A stretch of DNA of 64,000 nt from Strongylocentrotus droebachiensis (Eukaryota; Echinodermata; Echinoidea; Camarodonta; Strongylocentrotidae). A program made the translations under genes and the position numbers. A model generated the notes under the pieces. That model had not been told where the DNA came from, did no database searches, and was given only the letters and a program-made list of their open reading frames with translations. The stretch lies in assembly GCA_035222895.1 (NCBI GenBank), contig JAVYIG010000090.1, positions 248,001 through 312,000 of the forward strand, read 5' to 3'. Shown in pieces: positions 48,401-60,400 of the stretch (position 1 is the first letter of the stretch; each line of letters begins with the position of its first letter).

Positions 48401-51400
48401 AACATTTCCATATTACAGCAAGCTGTTGTGTATAGAAAAAAAGTGTACCCGACTTTGCTAGCTCCTCTTATTTAACCAACATGACTTTGGAATAAATTTC
48501 CATGATGAAGAGTAACTTATTTTCTGTCCAATGATACCCTATTCATAATATTTCTGCCACTTGTGACTGAGCACCAGGTCTTTACAAAGTGTTGTCTAAA
48601 TCGCCTTGTTCCAAGTTTGGGCTAAAGGAACCAATGTAGGTCAGGTCCTATGCATGTGGTTCTTTATTTGTCTTACCCTATCTAGCCCAACATTAGCAAG
48701 ATTCTGGCATAATTTGAGCTTTTTCAGCAATTTGAATACATTTTTCAAGTTCATGTTATGATGATAAATCATTCCACCTTTCTATATTGTTTTTCTAAGC
48801 CGGCGCTAAATATTTTCTAAAAAATTGGACCCCCCCCCCCACCCCCTAACTATATTTCAACTATTTTGAACCCCAAAATATACGCCTAAACTATAAACAA
48901 GACCAAATAAACAATAAAAACGAAGGGAAACATTTTCCTTGAAGCTGCAAATCACGCAGGTTGATTATCCTTCTACAAACACTATGAATGTCACACTATG
49001 AACATGACTGACAAAGAAAGCGGGCAAAATATACAGTCACTCAGGTAGACAAAAGAACATCCCTTCACTGCTATTATGTAAAAGTGTAGAACAGGTGAAT
49101 ATGCATGTGACACCTGTTCTACACATTTTTACATAATAGCAGTGAAGGGATGTTCCTTTGTCTACCTGAGGAACTGTATATTTTGTCCGCTTTCTTTGTC
49201 TGTCATGTTCATAGTGTCAGGAGAACCATGCCTTCAAGAAATGGTCCAGCACCGCCATTTCTTCACCTGTTGGCTCTCGTACAGATCAAGAAGCGTGAAT
49301 CATTTCTAAGGATCATCGCCCGCTTTACAGAGTTGGCCATTGTGTACGTCTTTCCCGTGCCAAACGGTCCGAATATGATGACAGGACCTTTGCCTCGAAA
49401 GTAGCTGTTGCCATGGAGACCTCCGGCAGTGCAGATGAATCGAGCCGCCTTTTCTTGCCTAGGGTTCATTTTCTCTTCACTGCTCTCCACATCCTTCCAG
49501 GGCACAAACTCAAACCTGCAAAGATCATCCAAAAGGCACCCAACAAAAAAAATCAAGAAAAATCTCTACTAACTATCATATTGTAGATGAATCCTGCAGA
49601 ACAGGTAGATTTACTTGGGTTGTAAAAAAAATGCTCTTGTCATTCCTGTGACAACTTTTCCATGGTCAATTTCCTACACTAACCTAATTTGTATCTTCAA
49701 ACCTGAACCTAAACCTATACTTAACCCTATCCATAACCGTAAACCAATCCTATAATCCATGGGCGGCCAACCTTTTAAAGCTCGTGGGCCACAGCTAACG
49801 ATTGGCATAACTTGGCGGGTCGTAGGTAGTCTTCTCCCCCCCCCCCCCCACACACACACACTCAGGTAATACGTGTATACACACCTGCAATTTTGCAAAT
49901 ACAGACAAGCAAACAACAAAGTCAGTGAAAAAAAAAATCAGGTTTAGTACTTTTTTAGAGTGATTTCTGGGGCTGCATTTGATGGACAAGTTTCAGCAAG
50001 TCAGACCGGTCTAGCCTTGATCACCCTGTAACTCTCCATAATTTGCTAGATGCAGCGTGTCATAATGTCTTGCTATGTTGTTAACCTTCATTACATTCAC
50101 ACTCTGGTGACAAATGAAGCAAAGTGGTTTACCTTTCTCTTCTATGAATAAATAGAGACCAATCTGATTTAAAGTTTCTGTCTTCATCAGAAACTTTCCT
50201 TTTCTTCGCAGGTCTCGAAGTCGATGCCATGTTGGTTGTTATTTCAAACAAAATGAAGGACACAGCAGAAAGAATATCCTAACTTTATTAGTTGTAAAAT
50301 GTACATCTCATTGAACGCAGTGTAAAGGGAAGGGGACTATCCAGTTTACGATTAAGATTCATGAGAAAATTCAACGGCGGGAGAAAAGGGTTGTTAGTTT
50401 CAAGACAAGTATGGCATTTCAAACATATATCTTGATTCACAACATTTGTATATTTACAAATTTGAGAAATTTTGTATCAGCCAAGCAACGAGTCAACATG
50501 TTGTGAATGATGAAAACAAATTATGGAAATAGAGATAGCTGTGTGTATTATGTTATAGTATTAATGACTGCTTTGAGAGAAATAGTTGCTTTTATATGCT
50601 CAAGGGAAGGTTAGAATTGTGCTATTTGCCGAGGCGTGCCAAGGGGAATAGCCCAATTGTAACCTTCCCGAGAGCGTATAAAAACAACTATTTCTCGAAT
50701 ATTAAAGCAGTTTTTTTTTGTTTTTTGGTCGAAGATGGGACTCGAACTCTTGCGTACATGAGGTGATGTAACTACAAACAACGCCGTAGACCACTCGGCC
50801 ATCGCGCACTGTTAACATGTTTGGCAGTTTTCTCCAATATATACATTAAAATGAATTGAAAACGGATTCGCGTGATGGATGCTTCGCAAAAGCTCCATTA
50901 AACGGACCCTTCTTTTACTTTTGCAATGCATATTGGCACGAACTTAGATCAAGATCTATCGGCAGATGTTGTTTTTTTGTTTTTGGAAGTTTATTTTCGT
51001 CTTCATGTCAACAATGCAAGATAAAATTGTCGGTAAGATCGATCGAGATTCAATTGTATTGAAATTACCGACCAATTTTTCGCACACGTACGGTATCCTC
51101 AATCGCTCAGACCATTTTTTAACATGTAAACCTATGGGGTAACCATGGAGACTGACCTATTTTCCCAATAACCATGGTTATTGGGATTTTAGAACTGTTT
51201 TAACCATGGTTACTGGGAATTTTCGGGAACAGTTAAAGTTTATGAATGCAATTTCGACCAATCACATTGCTGGATTACTTAAGTGAGGTATATAATTTAC
51301 CATATTTCATCGCTCCTATGCGGGCCGCATTTCATTTATGAGCTATTTTTATAATTACTTTTACAAAGCTCCACAGGCCGCAACAGAAGAGCTTGCGGGC

Positions 51401-54400
51401 CCCGGGTTGGCCACCTGCGCTATAATCTAGTTGCAACCGCAACCCAACACTAAACTTTTGATGAAGCAATAGTCGCCAGAGCAAATGTCAGATCTGTATT
51501 ACTTATAGTACAATTCACATACTTGTTCTCCTGGGGATACGGCGGGAAGAGGACGGTCATACAGCTCAGGTTATCCACAGCATGGTGCTCGTGGACAAAG
51601 TTGATACGGTCAAGCTGGAACTGGATGACCACCGGTACAACCTTCTGAGCTTCTGCGTTGCTCCTGCTGAAGTTCACAAAGGACATCAGGTTCTGCTCCT
51701 GCACACACTGGGCACTTAGCTTGACACAGACAAAGTCTGCTGATCGGTCTTTGGGCATTGCATTCTGTATGGAATCAAAATCAAGTTTAGAATGATGTGG
51801 AATTTTGTTTAGGCGCCTTGGATTAATTCTCATGCACGAGAGGCCGCAGCTTTTTAACCTAAGCACGCATGCAGGAAAGCTGCATTGCGGTAATCCCGGA
51901 TGCGGGATTTGCCCACCAAAAGCCGCATTGTGTGTGTGTGAAAGGGTGCGTGGTCGTGTGTGTTCAATGCACCCTTTCGAGAAAAGCGGTGGGGCTTTTT
52001 TCGAAAAGGTCCGTTGAGAACGGAGTACCGGCTTAATTACACACCCTTTCGGGCTAAGTGGGGGGTCTTTTCTCGAAAGGGTGCGTCGACTCATCTTTCA
52101 CATCAGTCGTTAAAATGTTAAAGGAATAGAAATGTTGTTTTATAAATTGAAATAATCAAAATTGGAACTACTTTTTACGTAGTCTTGCAGATCAGGCATT
52201 TATAAGAATAATATCAGTAATTACAAAGAAACACAATGAAATAATTAACTTAAATAATTATTTTGAACTAAAGAAGGGCACATTATTAAATGTGACTTTC
52301 CTTAAATTTAAATACGTGTGGATAACTTGGCTCAATCAAATGCCTTCAAATTTGGCACACATATGTAAAGGCATATGTACAAAGCACAATAACGTTTTCA
52401 ACATTGACCTTCACTGACGTCATCTAGGCGCCATTTTGTAAAGTTTTACGAAAATCAACTCATGATCATATCTTCATAACCAACAGCTATTTCTTATTCA
52501 TATTCATCATGATCAAGGTCAGTTTCAGGTCGAAGAACGCGCGCGTGTGCGTACATCCGCGCGCAAAATTTAAAAATGCTCAAAATCGTCTCAAAATTAT
52601 TTTGCATACGTTTTAGGCCATTCCAAGCATTTTATAAAAAATGGCGCACACGCATGCACGCGCGTAAAACTATTACACAACATAGAATCACCATTTTTTT
52701 AAATTTTATTTTGGAAGTTATTAATAACGGAATGAGCGTCTGTTTAACATAAATGTCCGTGCGCGCGACCCTATGTAATACATAGCATATATGGGCAAAA
52801 ACATGCCAAAACAAATTCCATTATAGCTCTTTGGAATGCACCTAGACCCAATTTTTTTTTCATATTTGGATAGAGTGTGAGTCCGAAATATGATTTTATG
52901 TCTCATTTGGCCATTAAGTGTATCGTGACATCATTATAATGGCCTTGGAACTAAAAATATGAAATTGCATAATATGAAGTCAGCATATTTATGGAAAATC
53001 GATTTTATCTCTGTATATATTTATCGATTTTCTTCCTAATTTCGATATGTTGTAGCTAAGACGATTCTCTACAAGCTCAGTTGTCACCATTTTCATTTTG
53101 ATGACGTCATCATAATGAAAATTTCGATTAAAGGCCTCATGTCAGAAATTTCTTAATTTGCGTGTTATCCCTATAGAAGGTGAATTTCGTTCACGTCATG
53201 AAACTACATGATATTGATTTTTAAGAATTTTTAAGCAGTATCTCGCTTATTTTTGCTCTATTTTGTTTCAAATTTTAGTTCACCAGCCCACCTATACTTG
53301 CTCTAAACAAGTATTATATGTCTAGTTTATAAGGTGGTCTGTATCTGGGCTGTATCTAATACAGACCACCTTATAATTTTGTTAAAATTGCCTTTATTAT
53401 TATTATTTATCAGGTGGGCTGTATCTAATACAGACCACCTTATATTTTTGTTAAAATCGCCTTTATTAGGTGGGCTGTATCTAATACAGACCACCTTATA
53501 ATTTTGTTAAAATTGCCTTTATTTTTCTTATTTCGACCCACTTTTTTGTGGACAAGATAACATAAAAATGGTTCAATCAAATACCTTGAAATTTGACACA
53601 CATATGTATAGGCATATGAACAAAAAACAGCAAAATGTTCAACCTTGACCTTGAGTGATGACGTCATCTAGGCGCCATTTTGTGAAATTTTCTGAAAATT
53701 TACTCATGATCATATTTTCATAACGGTAAATCATTTCTCATTCATATTTATCACGATCAAGGCCAATATCCGTCCGGTCAATTTCAGGTCAAAGAATGCG
53801 CGCGTGCGCGTACGTCTGCGCGTCAATGCGCGCGCAAAATCTAAAAATGCTCAAAATCGTCTCAAGTTTTTTTGTATTTGTTTCAGGTCATTTTAAGCAT
53901 TTTATAAAAAATCGCGCACACGCGCATGCGCGTGCGTTTTCGCTTGTAACACTATTACACAACATAGAATCGACATTTTTTTTTCTTTCATTATAATTCT
54001 CATATTTTTTCGAGGAATTTGATGTATGTTTATCTCTTTATGACCATTAATTACAAGATGAGCGTCAATTCAAGAAAAATGACCGTGCGCGCGAGCTCTT
54101 TTAATACATGGCATATATTGGCAAAAACATGCCTATACACGCAAAAAACTGAGGTGCTAAATGTTGGGTGCTGAGTGAGATTCTGCACTTGAAGTGCCAA
54201 AATCAGCACTTGAAGTGCCAAAATCAGCACTTGACGGGTTAACTTTAACAAGGAAACCGAAACGTGCTGAATATTTGAGTGCAGAAAACGAGTGCTATAA
54301 TATGCAGCACTTAACATCGAGTGCTGACTGCATAACCTGATCTGATTGGTCGGTTAGTATAATAGCTGTTACCTTGTGAATATTTGTTTTTGAATCAAAT

Positions 54401-57400
54401 TCAGCTAAGAGATTCTTACATTCTTCATTCTCCAGGTCAATACCCAAGGCCTCAAAAGTCTGAATAACTTTGCTCCTTAAACTGTCAACAACATCAGTAT
54501 TCAAAGCTGTTGCAGCAGATAACACTCTGTTTGTCATAGCATGTGTCATGTTGGTGTTTGATAAAAGAGAACCAATGAAAATGCAGCTGGTCTCACTATG
54601 AACATGACAGACAATGAAAGCGGACAAAATATACAGTTCCTCAGGTAGACAAAGGAACATCCCTTGACTGCTATTATGTAAAATGTGTAGAACAGGTGAA
54701 TATGCATGTGACACCTGTTCTACACATTTTTACATAATAGCAGTGAAGGGATGTTCCTTTGTCTACCTAAGGAACTGTATATTTTGTCCGCTTTCATTGT
54801 CTGTCATATTCATAGTGTCTTGTACTGTCATTATGCATTGCTCCATCTTGTTCTTGTAGTAGGCCTATCCTATCATCATCATCATCAAATGCATCATCTG
54901 CTGCAGGATTATGCACTTCACCAACAGCAACACCCAAATCAGCATCAACTAGACCCTCCATACCCTGTACAACTTCAGGTTCAGGTTCTTCTTGTGGATG
55001 TTGGTTTAATAAATGTTTCCTGTAAGAGTTGAAAGTGGTAAATGACGAAGGACATCCACCTTGACCACATACCAAATGTAGATGGGGCATGTCAAACAAC
55101 GCATGAGTTAGCACTTGCACAAGGGCTATTCTGCTAGCACCCAAAAGAGAGCAAAACTTGGCACTTTAAGTGCACAACAGTCAGCTCCTTTGGGTGCTAG
55201 CAAAGTAGCCCGGGTGCAAGTGCTAACTCAGCACTTCAAGTGCAGTCACTATGCGAGCTCCTAAAAAGTGCTAAAATTGAATCTTTAAGTGCTAAATCAG
55301 TCAGCTCCTTTGGGTGCTAGCAAAGTAGCCCGGGTGCAAGTGCTAAATCAGCACTTCGAGTGCAGTCACTATGCGAGCTCCTAAAAAGTGCTAAAATTGA
55401 ATCTTTAAGTGCTAAATCAGTCAGCTCCTTTGGGTGCTAGCAAAGTAGCCCGGGTGCAAGTGCTAACTCAGCACTTCGAGTGCAGTCACTATGCGAGCTC
55501 CTAAAAAGTGCTAAAATTGAATCTTTAAGTGCTAAATTTAGCACTTTTTTTTTTTGAGTGTACAAAATCCATTATAGCTCTTTGGAATGGATCGGGACCC
55601 TCAATATTTTGTCATATTTAGATAGAGTATGAGTTGGAGATATGATTTAATGTCTCATTTGGCTATTGAAAATATTTTGACATCATCATAATGGCCTTCA
55701 TACTAGAAAAAAGAATTTGCATATTATGACGTCAGCATATTTATGGAAAATGTATTGTATCTCTGTAAATATTGATTGATTTTCTTCCAAATTTCGATAT
55801 GTTGTTGCTCAGATATTTCTCTACAAGCTAAATGATAACCATTTTTCATTTTGATGACGTCATCAGAGTAAAAATTTCAATTAAAGGCCTCATGTCAGAA
55901 ATTTCATAATTTGCGTGTTATGACTATAGAAGGTGAATTTCGTTCACATAATGAATCTACACGATATTGTTTTTTAAGAATTTTTAAGCAGTATCTCGCT
56001 TATTTTTGCTCTATTTTGTCTCAAATTTGTGTTGACCAGCCCACCTATACTTGTTCCAAACAAGTATTATATGTCTAGTTTATTATTTATTATTTATTAG
56101 GTGGGCTGTATCTAATACAGACCACCTTATAATTTTGTTAAAATTGCCTTTATTATTATTAGGTGGGCTGTATCTAATACAGACCACCTTATTTGGCTCA
56201 TTTGGCCATTGAGTGAATCGTGACATCATCATAATGGCCTTGGAACTCAAAATACGAATTTGCATATTATGAAGTCAGCATATTTATGTAAAATTGATTG
56301 TATCTCTGAAAATATTGATCGATTTTCTTCCAAATTTCGATATGATGTAGCTAAGACAATTCTCTACAAGCTTAGTCTCCACCATTTTTCATTTTGATCA
56401 CGTCATCATAGTGAAAATTACGATTAAAGGGCACATATCAGAAATTTCTTAAGTTGCGTGTTATGCCTAAGAAAGGGGAATTTCTCTCACATCATTAATC
56501 TATATGACATTGCTTTTAGCAGTATCTCGCTTATTTTTGCTCTATTTTGTGTTAAATTTTAGTTGATCAGCCCACCTATACTTGTTCCAAACAAGTATTA
56601 TATGTCTAGTTTATTTTTCTTATTTCGACCCACTTTTTTGTGTGCAAGATAATTTGAAAATGGCTCAATCAAATATCTTAAAATTTAAAACACATATGTA
56701 TAGGCATATTCACAAAACACAGCAAATTTTTCGACCTTGACCTTGACTGATGACGTCATCTAGGCGCCATTTTGTAAAATTTTCTGAAAATAAACTCTTG
56801 ATCATATCTTCATAACCAAAAACCATTTCTCATTCATATTTATCATGATCAAGGTCAATATCCGTCCGGTCAATTTCAGGTCAAAAAATGCGCGCGTGCG
56901 CGTACGTCCGCGCGTTAATGCGCGCACAAAATTTTAAAATTCTCAAAATCGTCTCAAATTTATTTTGCATACGTTTCAGGTCATTTTAAGCATTTTATAA
57001 AAAATCACGCACACGCGCATACGCGCGCGTTTTCGCGCGTATTACCATTACACAACATAGAATCGCCATTTTTTTTCTTTCATGATAATTCTCATATTTT
57101 TTCGAGGAATTTGATACCATGTTTACCTTTATGATTATTAATAACAAGATGAGCGTCAATTCAAGAAAAATGTCCGTGCGCGCGAGCTCTTATAATACAT
57201 AGCATATATGGGCAAAAACATGCCTATACAAAATCCATTATAGCTCTTTGGAATGCACCGGGATCCTCAATTTTTTTCTTCATATTTAGATAGAGTATGA
57301 GTCAGAGATATGATTCCATGTCTCATTTGGCCATTAAGTGTATCGTGACATCATCACAATTGCCTTGGAACTCAAAATACGAATTTGCATATTATGACGT

Positions 57401-60400
57401 CAGCATATTTATGGAAAATCGATTGTATCTCTGTAAATATTGATCAATTTTCTTCAAAATTTCGATATGTTGTAGCTAAGACAATTTTCTACAAGCTCAG
57501 TAATAACCATTTTTCATTTGGATGACGTCATCATAGTGAAAATCTCAATTAAAGGCCTCATGTCAAAAGGCCTTCATAGTTTGCGTTATCCCTATAGAAG
57601 GTGAAATTCGTTCACGTCATGAAACTACATGATATTGTTTTTCAAGAATTTTTTAAGCAGTATCTCGCTTATTTTTGCTCTAGTTTGTCTCAAATTTAAG
57701 TTGACCAGCCCACCTATACTTGTTCTAAACAAGTATTATATGTCTAGTTAGGTGGGCTGTATCTAATACAGACCACCTTATAATTTTGTTAAAATTGCCT
57801 TTATTATTTATTTTTCTTATTTCGACCCACTTTTTTGTGTGCAAGATAATTTGAAAATGGCTCTATCAAATATCTTAAAATTTAACACACATATGTATAG
57901 GCATATGAACAAAAAACAGCGAAATGTTCAACCTTGACCTTGACTGATGACGTCATCTAGGCGCCATTTTGTGAAATTTTCTGGAAATTTACTCATGATC
58001 ATATTTTCATAACGGTAAATCATTTTTCATTCATATTTATCACGATCAAGGTCAATATGTGTCCGGTCAATTTCAGGTCAAAAAACGCGCGCGTCCGCGT
58101 ACGTCCGCGCGTCAGTGCGCGCGCAAAATTTTTAAATGCTCAAAATCGTCTCAATTTTTTTTTGCATACGTTTTAGGTCATTTAAAGCATTTTATTAAAA
58201 ATCGCGCGTACGCGCATGTGCGCGCGTTTTCGCGCGTAACACCATTACAAAACATAGAATCGCCATTTTTTTTTTCTTTCATGATATTTCTTATATTTTT
58301 TCAAGGAATTTGATACCATTTTTAACTCTTTATGACCATTAATAACAAGATGAGCGTCAATTCAAGATAAATGTCAGTGCGCGCGAGCTCTTTTAATACA
58401 TAGCATATATGGGCAAAAACATGCCTATACAAAATCCATTAAAGCTCTTTGGAATGAACCGTGACCTTCAATTTTGTTTTCATATTTAGATAGAATATGA
58501 GTCAGAGATATGATTCCATGTCTCATTTGGCCATTAGGTGTATCGTGACATCATCATAATTGCCTTGGAACTCAAAATACGAATTTGCATATTATGACGT
58601 CAGCATATTTATGGAAAATCGATTGTATCTCTGTAAATATTGACCGATTTTCTTCCAAATTTCGATATGATGTAGCTAAAATAATTCTATACAAGCTCAA
58701 TAATCACCATTTTTCATTTTGACAAAGGCCTCATGCCGTATTTTAGCGATTAAAGGAGGCATGTCAATTTTTCACATTTTGCGTGTATTCTCTATGGGAC
58801 ATGACTTTTTCTCAAAACTGGATTCTACATTCCCGTCTTTCACGAGCAATATCTCCATCGTTTTAGTTTCGTTTTTGCTGAGCTTTTAGTATGTTGTCCA
58901 TAGGAAAGTGAAAAGTATGCCGCAGACCTGCCGCAGACTTTTAGTCTGCGGCAAAGAGTATGCCGAAGTATGCGGCAGGATGAAATTTTGCTGCAGACTT
59001 GCAGCATACTAGTATGCCACAGGAACAGTCTGCGGCAGAAAAATGTAATAAATATGATAACAGAAAAAATTTGGCGATTCTATGTTGCAAAATGCCAGGA
59101 CGCGCGGATACGCGCGCGCATAATTACGTGCGCGCAAATTTTAAAAATGCTTAAATTGGCCTGAAACGTATGCAAAATTAATTTTTAACGAATCGGAACA
59201 TTATAACATTTTGATGCGCGCGTACGTGCGCGTCGAGGTGCGCGCGCAAAATTTGTTGACATTTTTAGTTGACCTTTGACCTGAAGTTGATGTATACCAA
59301 ATATGGTTCATTTTTGATGACTCATTATTGAGATACGATAATGACCTGATTTTTACAAAATGGCGCCTGGATGGCGTCACGATGACCTAATGACCTTGAA
59401 AAAGTAACTTAAACTTGAAATCATAGGGCTTGATGACTGACAAAAATTTAAAGGAAATTGACCATGTCGATTTCGAGTAAACGTGAGGAAAAAAAAGTGT
59501 ACGGAAGAAATAAAAATAAACTAGAAATTTAATTCGTCATGGGGACGAATTAGGTGGTCTGTTTTCAAGTCTTATGATAGATTATAATATTTACTATATT
59601 GAGAAAGGGAGAAGTTATAACTTATATAGACATGTAAACAATGATGATCATTATGATAATCATGATGATGATCTTGATAGTAATGGTGATGATGATGATG
59701 ATGATGATCATCATCATGATGATGTTGATGATTATCATCAACAGACCACGATGACATCAGACTGAACAAAATGAGAGAACATTTAGATAGTATATAGTCT
59801 CAGCTACAACATACTAAAAAATCAACAAAAATCAAGCCGAAATAACGGCGATATTGCTCGCAAAAGATAAGAATGTAGAATCCAGATTTGAGAAAAAGTC
59901 ATCTCCCATAAGGATTACACGCTAAAAGTAATGGATCAAGTGATAATAGGGTAATAATAAAGTAAATATGGTTGTTTATTACATTATTTGCGATTCTACG
60001 TGTTTTAATATTCAAAGGAGATGGTACAGTGAAAGGTCAAAAAGAAAAAAAAGTGAAGAAAACAAATTGTTGGAGACGCCCGGACTCGAACTAGGGACCT
60101 CGAGGTCGGAACTCAAGTGCGTTACCGACATACCAAAACATTTTCTATAGAGATTACACGTAAACGGAAAATGGAATTCTCAAATCCCACTTTGGAAGTG
60201 AAATATGAGCATGATACCGGCATCTGAATGAAAAATAAAGGGCACATTTATGATAGCTTATTGTCTCAGCTACAACATACTCAAAGCTCAGCGTAAACAA
60301 AGATAAAACGACGGAGATATTGCTCGCGAAAGACGAGAATGTAGAATCCATTTTTGAGAAAAAGTCATGTCTCATAGAGAATACACGCAAAATGTGAAAA

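Larger units (their letters stand above)
49758..51419 (-). mobile_element. hAT transposon remnant, 1.66 kb
   Basis: An exact 8-bp duplication CTATAATC flanks it (49750-49757 and 51420-51427). Ends are related inverted repeats: CATGGGCGGCCAACC and, in reverse, CGCAGGTGGCCAACC. Inside, on the - strand, is a damaged transposase start with a BED-type finger (see 50045-50230). The interior also holds a palindromic MITE, a tRNA-like stretch and a fragment of the 42.8-kb TIR family. Sits in HELZ2 intron 3. Confidence 0.87.
54138..55560. mobile_element. 1.42-kb TIR transposon inserted in Helitron-like copy B
   Basis: Ends CACGCAAAAAACTGAGGTGC and, in reverse, CACTCAAAAAAAAAAAGTGC, both followed by TAAAT. 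TA on both sides; the empty site CCTATACAAAATCC is seen in copies D and E. The interior has 120-bp tandem repeats on the right, AGTGC-type short repeats on the left and a broken - strand gene in the middle. The superfamily is not certain. Confidence 0.82.
53467..56078 (+). mobile_element. Helitron-like element, copy B (split by a later transposon at 54138-55560)
   Basis: Starts with AGGTGGGCTGTATC, runs to 54137, is interrupted, resumes at 55561 (TACAAAATCCATTATAGCTC, continuous in copies D and E) and ends with hairpin and CTAG at 56075-56078. The uninterrupted relatives prove the inner element is an insertion. Confidence 0.72.

Noticed and set aside
50728..50810. Functional tRNA-Ser/Leu gene
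   Set aside because: A and B boxes are good, but acceptor and T stems pair poorly, and it lies inside a transposon remnant.
51450..52094. 214-codon - strand frame extending beyond HELZ2 exon 3
   Set aside because: Only 51523-51764 matches the family; the rest is intron read-through past a clear AG acceptor.
53668..53690. CTGATGA-type words near TGACGTCATC in the Helitron-like copies as a hammerhead ribozyme core
   Set aside because: The GAAA box and three stems cannot be arranged around it; the word comes from the palindrome TGACGTCA.
59574..59769. Asp-rich and His-rich small proteins on the two strands
   Set aside because: They are translations of a GAT/CAT microsatellite.
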